Of a stretch of 64,000 nt of DNA, positions 58,080 through 64,000 are shown piece by piece. The stretch lies in the NCBI RefSeq assembly GCF_016909185.1, contig NZ_JAFBFH010000004.1:152300-216299 (forward strand). Reading direction: 5' to 3'. The position numbers were made by a program, and so were the translations under genes. The notes beneath the pieces were generated by a model, which saw nothing but the letters and a program-made list of their open reading frames with translations, was not told the DNA's origin and made no database searches. This DNA comes from Siminovitchia thermophila (lineage in GTDB: Bacteria > Bacillota > Bacilli > Bacillales > Bacillaceae_C). The first letter of the stretch is position 1, and each line of letters opens with the position of its first letter.

Positions 58080-58345
58080 GTGGCCACCGCTGTCCAAAAG
58101 GAAAAAGCATTATTGCCCTAAAGCCAAATGAGCTCTATTAAAACTTTCCATTCTAGTGTCGCCATTGTCATAAAAGGAAAAAGCAATATTGCCCTAAAGC
58201 CAAACGAGCTCTATTAAAATTTTCCATTCTAGTGTCGCCATTGTCATAAAGGAAAGAGAAATATTGCCCTAAAGCCAAACGACCTCTATTAAAGCTTTCT
58301 ATTCTTGCGCCACCACCATCGTGCTAAAGGGAGTAAAGTATTGCC
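58080..58345. repeat. Intergenic tandem array, 76-bp unit
   Basis: Three full copies start at 58080, 58156 and 58232, and a partial one at 58307 (periods 76, 76, 75). Shared phrases: GTCGCCATTGTCATAAA and ATTGCCCTAAAGCCAAA. 58346-58609 has no gene that I can recognise. Confidence 0.9.
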
Positions 58346-58609
58346 CGCAGGAAAGAGTGAGTATGAGGCCGGTGTCTGTTTGCCGGACTAGCTGGGAAGT
58401 CATGATGCTATGTTCATCTTGAGGCAAAATTGTATGGCATTCTATTACGGTCTTCCATTTGGTGCGATGCTTGCTGGAGATCAAGACGGAGTCCACTTTA
58501 CTGTTAGTATGAAATGAGTATTCAATGCGCACTCACATCCTCTCGCTAGCGTCTGGAATAAACCCGCAATTTCATGGTTACAATGGGATAAGAAAGGAGC
58601 GGGGATGGG

Positions 58610-59140
58610 ATGAATATTCAAAAGCTCGGGATTGTGACCGTTTTATTTCTTGTCGGTTGTACGGGGAATCCTCCTACGAAATTTGATGTAGACGTGAAAA
58701 ACCCGGATGGCGATTCACTGGGAAAAATTACTTTTGAAGAAAAAGCAGATGGCATGCATTTAAAAGGGGATTTACAGGGCTTGCCTCCCGGTGAGCTTGC
58801 GATGCATATTCACGATCGCGGCAAATGCGAGCCGCCTGATTTCATTTCGGCAGGCAATCATTTCAATCCAGATAAAAAAGAACACGGGTTATTAAATGCG
58901 AAGGGCCCGCATGCAGGGGATTTGCCTAATATTACCGTCGATGAAGACGGAAAGGCCAAGGTCAAGATAACGGCAACAGGGATTACCTTTAAGGAAAGCA
59001 AGACCTCTCTGTATACAAATAAGGGAACGTCACTTGTTATCCATGAAAAAGCTGACGACGGAATGTCACAACCGGCGGGAGATTCAGGGGCAAGGATTGC
59101 TTGTGGGGAAATTACGAAAGACCGAAAGCCGGCAAAATAA
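58610..59140 (+). CDS. Cu/Zn superoxide dismutase-like lipoprotein
   Basis: 176 residues. Lipobox-like FLVGC-TG (Cys17) suggests a lipoprotein at the outer face of the membrane. The SodC domain shows all usual metal ligands: MHIH, NHFNP, KEHG, PHAGDLPN (with Asp) and VIHEKADD, plus GDSGARIACGEI with the disulfide Cys and the active-site Arg. B. subtilis YojM is the homologue and is reported to lack some copper ligands, whereas this copy keeps the full set and may be active. AAGGAG precedes the ATG. Confidence 0.88.
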   Translation: MNIQKLGIVTVLFLVGCTGNPPTKFDVDVKNPDGDSLGKITFEEKADGMHLKGDLQGLPPGELAMHIHDRGKCEPPDFISAGNHFNPDKKEHGLLNAKGPHAGDLPNITVDEDGKAKVKITATGITFKESKTSLYTNKGTSLVIHEKADDGMSQPAGDSGARIACGEITKDRKPAK

Positions 59141-59141
59141 A

Positions 59142-59172
59142 AGAGAGAACGAGTTGTTTTTACGTTCTCTCT
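59142..59172. terminator. Bidirectional terminator sodC/patB
   Basis: AGAGAGAAC pairs perfectly with GTTCTCTCT across a 13-base loop. Confidence 0.75.
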
Positions 59173-59183
59173 AGACAGAGCCC

Positions 59184-60347
59184 TTATGTAAGGGCTAATC
59201 TTAATCGGTTCATGCCTTCCTTAACTATGTCTCTCGGGCAGGCGACATTCATGCGCACAAATCCTTCTCCGCCGGGTCCGTATCCGTCTCCAAAGTTCAA
59301 AGCAAGCTTGCCTTTTTCCAAAAGGCGCTTTTTCAATTCCGCATCTGGTAATCCCATTTTTCTGCAGTCGATCCAAACCAAATACGTTCCCTCCGGCTCA
59401 ATCACGGACAGTTCTGGCAGATTCTTTGCCACTTCCTCTTTCACAACTTCGATATTGCCGCGAATATAGTTCATCGCGTCATCCAGCCAGCTTTTTCCAT
59501 GGGTATAAGCAGCTTCCATCGCAATTTGCCCGAATGTGTTGAGAAAGGAGAAGCCATCTTTGGCTTGGGCGGCCGCCATTTTTTTTCTTAAGTCAGGGTT
59601 CGGAATTACCATGAATGAAGCCTGTAATCCAGCCAGGTTGAATGTCTTCGATGGAGCCATGAAAGTCAGGGTCATATCCGCTATCGAATTGTCCAATGTC
59701 GCAAGCGGGACATGTTTATATGGTGGAGCTACGAGATCGGCATGTATTTCATCTGCCGCAATCACCACACCATATTTACGGCACAGTCTGGCCATTTCAG
59801 AAAGCTCATCCCTAGTCCACACCCTGCCGGCAGGATTATGCGGGCTACTGAGCAAGAATAGCTTCACTCCGGCTTTTAACTTTTCTTCGAAGTCGGCAAA
59901 GTCAATTTCATAGCGGTTATTTTTCAATAACAACTGCGAGTTGCACACGATCCGCTCGTTTCTTTCAATTGTATGAAAAAAAGGGGTGTAAACAGGGGAT
60001 TGTAACAGCACTTTGTCTCCCGGTTCCGTAAATGTTTGAATCGCCATGCGTAAAGATGGAATAACACCGGGACTGAATAAAATCCATTCTGAAGAAACGT
60101 CCCATCCATGCTGGTGTTTTAACCAATCGATGATTGCCTCATACGTACTGTCAGTAGCAATGGTGTATCCGAAAACCCCATGTTCGACTCTTTTTTCCAA
60201 TGCTTGCAACACAGCCATGGGTGGGGTAAAATCCATGTCTGCTACCCACATCGGGAGTAAATCTTCTTTTCCAAAGACTTCTTTCAACCCGTCCCATTTC
60301 AGCGCCTGGGTATTTTTGCGGTTTATGTATTTGTCAAAATCAACCAT
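59184..60347 (-). CDS. patB: PLP-dependent C-S lyase PatB (MalY type)
   Basis: 387 residues, fold-type I aminotransferase family. WVADMDFTPP is the MalY/PatB N-terminal signature, SSPHNPAGRVWT binds substrate and PLP, and the Schiff-base Lys is in APSKTFNLAGLQ. Cleaves cystathionine or other cysteine conjugates. kapB and patB are neighbours in B. subtilis as well. Downstream of yugF on the same strand by 77 bp. Confidence 0.92.
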   Translation of the reverse strand: MVDFDKYINRKNTQALKWDGLKEVFGKEDLLPMWVADMDFTPPMAVLQALEKRVEHGVFGYTIATDSTYEAIIDWLKHQHGWDVSSEWILFSPGVIPSLRMAIQTFTEPGDKVLLQSPVYTPFFHTIERNERIVCNSQLLLKNNRYEIDFADFEEKLKAGVKLFLLSSPHNPAGRVWTRDELSEMARLCRKYGVVIAADEIHADLVAPPYKHVPLATLDNSIADMTLTFMAPSKTFNLAGLQASFMVIPNPDLRKKMAAAQAKDGFSFLNTFGQIAMEAAYTHGKSWLDDAMNYIRGNIEVVKEEVAKNLPELSVIEPEGTYLVWIDCRKMGLPDAELKKRLLEKGKLALNFGDGYGPGGEGFVRMNVACPRDIVKEGMNRLRLALT

Positions 60348-60424
60348 ACCAGTATTGCCCTCCCCTTATCACAGTATCCAGATTCCTTGTAGCCCCCATT
60401 ATAATTCATTGCGGGAAAAAATTG

Positions 60425-61252
60425 TTAGGTATTTAAAAATTTGCGGATTTGTTCGTATACTTTCTGGGGCTTCTCTTCCGGAAGTAGATGACCGGTGTTT
60501 TTTAGCACAACGAGTTGGCTGTTCGGCAAATCTTGTACAAGTCTTTCCCCAATTTGAAGCGGAACGATCCGGTCGTGCTCCCCCCAAATCAGAAGGCAGG
60601 GCGTTTGGATTTTTCGCAAACACTCTTCGGGAAGGTCTCCTTCTCTGTGCCGAATCATTCGCGCGAGTGCGGAAAATATTCGCGAATCCTCAAACTGTTC
60701 CGCATATCCCTGAATCATTGTGCGGTCAATTAAAGACTGGTCATATACAACATTTTTTAAATTTCCAATAACGCCGGTTCTACCTAAATAATGTTTTACG
60801 AATTGCGAAAAGAATGGAAGGTAAGATGCCAGCACATGGTGTTTCTTGGCTCGTTTATAGTAGCTGGAACTGGCCAACAGTATCGCTTTTTTAATTTTCT
60901 CGGGATGATGGAGCATCATGTTCAAGGCAATTTGCCCTCCCATGGAATGCCCGGTAAGAGAAAAAGTTCTGATTCCGAGAGTGTCTGTCAGCTGTAGCAC
61001 GGTTTCAGCAATATTTTTGTAAGAGTAGAAGTATTTTTTAGATTTGTCGCTTTTGCCAAATGGGGGCATGTCGACGCAAATGACGTGATAATCGTTCGTT
61101 AAATAAGGTATAAGCTTTCTAAAGCTGAATGAAGAGGACAAAAAACCGTGGAGCATGACAAGTGTTTGCCTTTGTTCCATGTTTTTGCTTTCCTCATAAT
61201 AAATGCGGAATCCGTTTATTTCCGCCGTTTTTCCAATTAAGTTGGTACCCAC
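60425..61252 (-). CDS. yugF: Alpha/beta hydrolase YugF
   Basis: 275 residues. Oxyanion-hole MLHGFLSSSFSF, nucleophile elbow GHSMGGQ (Ser), Asp in GEHDRIVP, and catalytic His in NTGHLLPEEKP. Esterase or lipase-like; substrate unknown. GGAGGG is six bases before GTG 61252; ATG 61258 directly abuts that site and is less likely. Confidence 0.88.
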   Translation of the reverse strand: MGTNLIGKTAEINGFRIYYEESKNMEQRQTLVMLHGFLSSSFSFRKLIPYLTNDYHVICVDMPPFGKSDKSKKYFYSYKNIAETVLQLTDTLGIRTFSLTGHSMGGQIALNMMLHHPEKIKKAILLASSSYYKRAKKHHVLASYLPFFSQFVKHYLGRTGVIGNLKNVVYDQSLIDRTMIQGYAEQFEDSRIFSALARMIRHREGDLPEECLRKIQTPCLLIWGEHDRIVPLQIGERLVQDLPNSQLVVLKNTGHLLPEEKPQKVYEQIRKFLNT

Positions 61253-61309
61253 GGACATCCCTCCTTTTTAAGCTTAAATCAAACATTCATTGCCTTGTCA
61301 ATAAAAAAA

Positions 61310-61335
61310 TCCGTGACCTGTACACAGGCCACGAA
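61310..61335 (-). terminator. Terminator-like hairpin in the yugF leader
   Basis: On the minus strand GTGGCCTG-tgta-CAGGTCAC is followed by GGATTTTTTT. No minus-strand gene ends here; it lies about 60 bases before the yugF start, so it may be an attenuator or the end of a small RNA. Confidence 0.5.
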
Positions 61336-61359
61336 AATCAAAAAAGGGGGAATACTGGA

Positions 61360-61425
61360 ATGTCTTACAATAAAAGTATTACCGAAAATATGGCTTTTAA
61401 AACTTCGATTTTATTTTTTTTGTAA
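61360..61425 (+). CDS. Possible 21-residue peptide
   Basis: ATG 61360 lies nine bases after GGGGG and opens a short frame, SYNKSITENMAFKTSILFFL after the Met, with a hydrophobic tail. It has no homologue that I know and may not be a real gene. It is placed between divergent yugF and yugI. Confidence 0.3.
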   Translation: MSYNKSITENMAFKTSILFFL

Positions 61426-61564
61426 AACAGCGGCATCGCTTTTCCACTTGGGTCGGAGGACCATATTCCCCAAAACAGCCGATTGATTTCAGTCGTGTTT
61501 CATGTTATTATTCTTTATTGCGTTAATCAAAGGATAAAATTCAATTATATTTAGGAGTGTTTCC

Positions 61565-61957
61565 ATGGCAACTCAATACAAGCAAGGCGACATACTGACG
61601 GGAAAAGTAACGGGTATCAAGCCGTACGGGGCCTTTGTCGCGCTTGATGATGAAACCCAGGGTCTCGTTCACATTTCCGAAATTAAACACGGATTTGTAA
61701 AGGATATCCATGACGTTTTGCATATCGGTGACGAAGTAAAGGTAAAAGTGCTGCAAATCGATGAGGAAAAAGGAAAAGTCAGCCTTTCCATCCGTGCGCT
61801 TGAAAAAGAAAACGCTCCACAAAAACAAACAAAAGCCCGCAGGCGGCAAGGAAGTATCCAGCTGGATCATGCAGGCGAGGAAGGCTTTAATACGTTAAAA
61901 GCCAAATTGAAAGAGTGGATAGAAAAGTCCGAAAGGGAGGATTTGATTAAAAAGTAA
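61565..61957 (+). CDS. yugI: S1-domain general stress protein YugI
   Basis: 130 residues. An S1 RNA-binding domain fills residues 5-75 (GDILTGKVTGIKPYGAFVAL, LVHISEIKHGFV, GDEVKVKVLQID), followed by a basic linker KQTKARRRQG and a helix. Equivalent to B. subtilis YugI (GSP13), a ribosome-associated stress protein. AGGAG precedes the ATG. Confidence 0.93.
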   Translation: MATQYKQGDILTGKVTGIKPYGAFVALDDETQGLVHISEIKHGFVKDIHDVLHIGDEVKVKVLQIDEEKGKVSLSIRALEKENAPQKQTKARRRQGSIQLDHAGEEGFNTLKAKLKEWIEKSEREDLIKK

Positions 61958-61959
61958 GC

Positions 61960-61997
61960 AAAAGCTGATTCCAAGCTGAATCAGCTTTTCTTCTTTT
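61960..61997. terminator. Terminator shared by yugI and the RocR-like gene
   Basis: AAAAGCTGATTC-caagct-GAATCAGCTTTT with a T-rich right side; it overlaps the last codons of the convergent gene. Confidence 0.85.
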
Positions 61998-63318
61998 TAT
62001 CAAGCAGGCCGAGTTTCCGAATTCGGTATTGCAAGTTTTGCCTGCTCATTTTTAATGATTCAGCCGTTTTTGTAATATTATGATCGTGTAACTTTAAAGC
62101 TTTTTGCAAGTAGTAAACTTCCGCTTCTGTCATATACTCATCAAACGGTTTTATGTCCTTCCCTCTTTGAACGAGAAGTGCATCCGCCTTTTCAAACGTT
62201 TTTTTTCGAAATAAGGATGGCAGATGGCTTACGGCTAATTGTTTTGCATCATCCGCATTTTTAATTGCCGATTCAATAACATATTTTAACTCTCGCACAT
62301 TCCCGGGCCATTCATACTGAGAAAAAAGCTCAAAGACTCCGTTTGAAATGGATTGTACAGAAGCGCCAAGCAGCTCATTATATTCGTTTAGAAATTGATG
62401 AGCCAAGAGCGGCACGTCTTCCAACCTGCTTTTTAACGCCGGGATGAAAATGGCGGCACCTGCCAGTTCGTAATAAAGGTTTTTCATTAGTTTACCATCT
62501 GCTGCCGCATCTATTGGATCGAGGCATGTTGCAAAAATCAGGCGCGGCAAGGCTTTTTCTGATGATTGTTTTCTATCACGGATGATATGAAGGAGCCTTT
62601 GCTGAAGCGGGATAGACAAGGCTGTCAGCTCATCAAAAAAAATGGTTCCAATGTTCGGATCGTTCAATATCCCGCCATCACGCATGCCAAACAACATTTC
62701 TTCCAATTGCCTGTTTTCATAGGAGATGCAACTTAATAGATAAAAGGGTTTTCCGGATACTTCGCTGTCATGATGTATGCAGTGGGCAAATGTTTCTTTA
62801 CCGGTGCCAGCTTCTCCACTGATCAGGACGGGGAAGGTTGTGCCGGCCATTTTTTTTGCTTGATGTACCGCACTGACAAACTCGGGATGCTCTCCTGCAA
62901 GGTCTAAAAATGCACAACCGATCTGTATGTCTCTTTGCAGATGGTTTTGTACAACCTGCTCCAGTCTCGTTACATCCTTTGCTATTTCAATTGCGCCAAT
63001 GATTTCCCCGTTGTGGAACACTGGGTGAGAGTCGTTGATCGTATTAATTTCTTCCCCTTTTATATTGATGTATTTTTGCCGCCTGTTGCATTCGGGCTTT
63101 TTTGTCCGCAACACTTTTAAAAGAGTACTTTCCTCATCATAAAATTGAAAAACATCCATAATGTTTTTATCCAATAAGTCTTCCAATTCCATTCCTTCGA
63201 TTTCTCTCATTTTTCGATTATAAATGATCGTTTTTCCTTCAAGATCAACAGCATGTACGCCCGCATCGATGTTTTCCAGAACAGCGTTATATAAATGTAA
63301 AAGCATCTTTTGATCCAT
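61981..63318 (-). CDS. RocR-like PAS/AAA+/Fis regulator lacking GAFTGA
   Basis: 445 residues in RocR order: PAS (about 8-118), AAA+ (about 135-370), Fis-type HTH (ITKTAESLKMSRQNLQYRIR). Walker A GEAGTGKE and Walker B GTIFFDEL remain. The stretch after EEMLFG is only MRDGGILNDPN, so the GAFTGA loop that touches sigma-54 is deleted. The YYRL arginine is Glu (NLYYELAG). TyrR of E. coli also lacks GAFTGA and works with sigma-70. Divergent from rocA, so it probably controls arginine/proline catabolism. ATG 63318 is ten bases from AAAGGGG; TTG 63324 is possible. Confidence 0.85.
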   Translation of the reverse strand: MDQKMLLHLYNAVLENIDAGVHAVDLEGKTIIYNRKMREIEGMELEDLLDKNIMDVFQFYDEESTLLKVLRTKKPECNRRQKYINIKGEEINTINDSHPVFHNGEIIGAIEIAKDVTRLEQVVQNHLQRDIQIGCAFLDLAGEHPEFVSAVHQAKKMAGTTFPVLISGEAGTGKETFAHCIHHDSEVSGKPFYLLSCISYENRQLEEMLFGMRDGGILNDPNIGTIFFDELTALSIPLQQRLLHIIRDRKQSSEKALPRLIFATCLDPIDAAADGKLMKNLYYELAGAAIFIPALKSRLEDVPLLAHQFLNEYNELLGASVQSISNGVFELFSQYEWPGNVRELKYVIESAIKNADDAKQLAVSHLPSLFRKKTFEKADALLVQRGKDIKPFDEYMTEAEVYYLQKALKLHDHNITKTAESLKMSRQNLQYRIRKLGLLDKKKKS

Positions 63319-63385
63319 CTTCAAGATTCCCCTTTAAAAAAATACTTGAATTTTGTTGAATTATTTTGCATTATTATATACAGAT

Positions 63386-63427
63386 ACAACTTATTAATGC
63401 AAATTTTTTTTGCGTTTAATAAGTTGT
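63386..63427. promoter_or_regulatory. Inverted repeat between the RocR-like gene and rocA
   Basis: ACAACTTATTAA (63386-63397) and TTAATAAGTTGT (63416-63427) are perfect 12-bp inverted arms separated by 18 bases, lying 36 bases before the rocA start. Candidate operator for the adjacent regulator or a leader hairpin. No TGGCA-N7-TTGC (-24/-12) element lies in this gap. Confidence 0.6.
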
Positions 63428-63463
63428 TGTGAAAGGAAAAATAATAACAAGGGAGGATATGAA

Positions 63464-64000
63464 ATGATTGAATACAAACATGAACCATTCACGGATTTTT
63501 CAAAAGAGGAAAACAAGAAAGCGTTTCAAGCGGGAATGGAGCTTGTAGAAAGCTATCTTGGCCAGGATTATCCATTAATCATCGGCGGTGAACGGATCGA
63601 AACGGAAGAAAAAATCACTTCGGTTAACCCCGCGAACAAAGTGGAAGTTGTCGGCCGCGTATCTAAAGCGAACCGGGAATTGGCGGAGCGCGCCATGAAC
63701 AGTGCGCTGGAAGCCTTTGAGTCGTGGAAAAAAGTAAAGCCGGAAGTCAGGGCAGACGTTCTTTTTAAAGCCGCGGCCATTGTCCGCCGCCGGAAGCATG
63801 AATTTTCCGCCTTGCTTGTGAAAGAAGCGGGAAAGCCGTGGAAAGAAGCCGATGCCGATACGGCAGAAGGCATTGATTTCTTGGAATACTACGGCCGGCA
63901 AATGCTGGAGCTCAAAGACGGCAAAAAAGTGCAAAGCCGTCCGGGGGAATATAACCGCTATGATTATATCCCGCTTGGCGTCGGCGTCGTTATTTCTCCG
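63464..64000 (+). CDS. rocA: 1-pyrroline-5-carboxylate dehydrogenase RocA, 3' end missing
   Basis: First 179 residues of about 515. Class of aldehyde dehydrogenases that turn glutamate semialdehyde into glutamate, the last step of proline and arginine breakdown. The text closely follows B. subtilis RocA (EPFTDF at the start, INPANK-like [43 protein letters not shown], then [10 protein letters not shown]). The catalytic Cys lies beyond the window. AAGGGAGG precedes ATG 63464. Confidence 0.95.
   Translation, partial: MIEYKHEPFTDFSKEENKKAFQAGMELVESYLGQDYPLIIGGERIETEEKITSVNPANKVEVVGRVSKANRELAERAMNSALEAFESWKKVKPEVRADVLFKAAAIVRRRKHEFSALLVKEAGKPWKEADADTAEGIDFLEYYGRQMLELKDGKKVQSRPGEYNRYDYIPLGVGVVISP

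Noticed and set aside
63325..63463. Sigma-54 promoter for rocA
   Set aside because: Looked for TGGCA/GG-N10-GC on both strands; none found.

Overview
The window comes from a low-to-moderate GC endospore-forming Firmicute of the family Bacillaceae. Gene order follows a stretch of the Bacillus subtilis chromosome almost gene for gene (yus, suf, yun, yut, yum, yui, mrp, yug blocks). Spore genes are frequent: laccase CotA, CotF-like coat proteins, YunB, a YhcN/YlaJ lipoprotein, YutH, LytH and KapB. I cannot name the species.

Layout. 1-2100: the 3' end of cotA and two spore coat genes. 2230-7810: the fadN-fadA-fadE beta-oxidation operon, with a perfect palindromic FadR operator at its 5' end. 7900-10160: YusI, GcvH, a Toprim protein and a thioredoxin. 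10530-15860: the sufCDSUB iron-sulfur assembly operon behind a strong sigma-A promoter. 15900-23250 is the accessory part. It holds a decaying GntR/ABC-transporter cassette, a second ABC fragment, a glutathione peroxidase, an XRE regulator with an unknown neighbour, a ring-cleaving dioxygenase and an orphan panD. 23250-30750: yunF/D/C/B, an NhaC-family antiporter and an NSS symporter with its small subunit. 30770-40510: lytH, the yutC-H group and the Fe-S and redox group yutI, yuzD, yutJ, yuzB, yutM, yumC. 40760-48100: ndh behind a Rex-like box, a Nudix hydrolase, yuiB/C/D, pepA, menI and a YdaT-like protein. 48140-53950: the complete mrpABCDEFG sodium/proton antiporter operon. 54160-64000: an MFS transporter, kapB, cyclophilin, Cu/Zn SOD, patB, yugF, yugI, a RocR-like regulator and the start of rocA.

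How it fits together: fatty-acid and amino-acid catabolism (fad, gcvH, rocA) feeds a chain that includes type II NADH dehydrogenase. Fe-S assembly (SufCDSUB, YutI/Nfu, YutM/SufA) and flavin reductases (YumC, YutJ) support it. Mrp, the NhaC protein and NSS symport handle sodium. The rest is sporulation and cell-wall housekeeping.

The most unusual features are these. (1) At least seven different intergenic tandem-repeat (minisatellite-like) arrays occur, with units from 20 to 113 bp. One has a higher-order structure, and two share the core CCCGCRTATA. (2) A RocR-type regulator has lost both the GAFTGA loop and the usual YYRL arginine, and no -24/-12 promoter is visible in the gap to rocA. (3) Several short genes are easily missed: a Cys-rich 40-residue frame coupled to yuzB, a 63-codon frame whose best start is AUU, and an upstream frame over yuzB. 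(4) The accessory island holds a transporter cassette caught in the act of decay. No tRNA, rRNA, CRISPR array or intact insertion sequence was seen.
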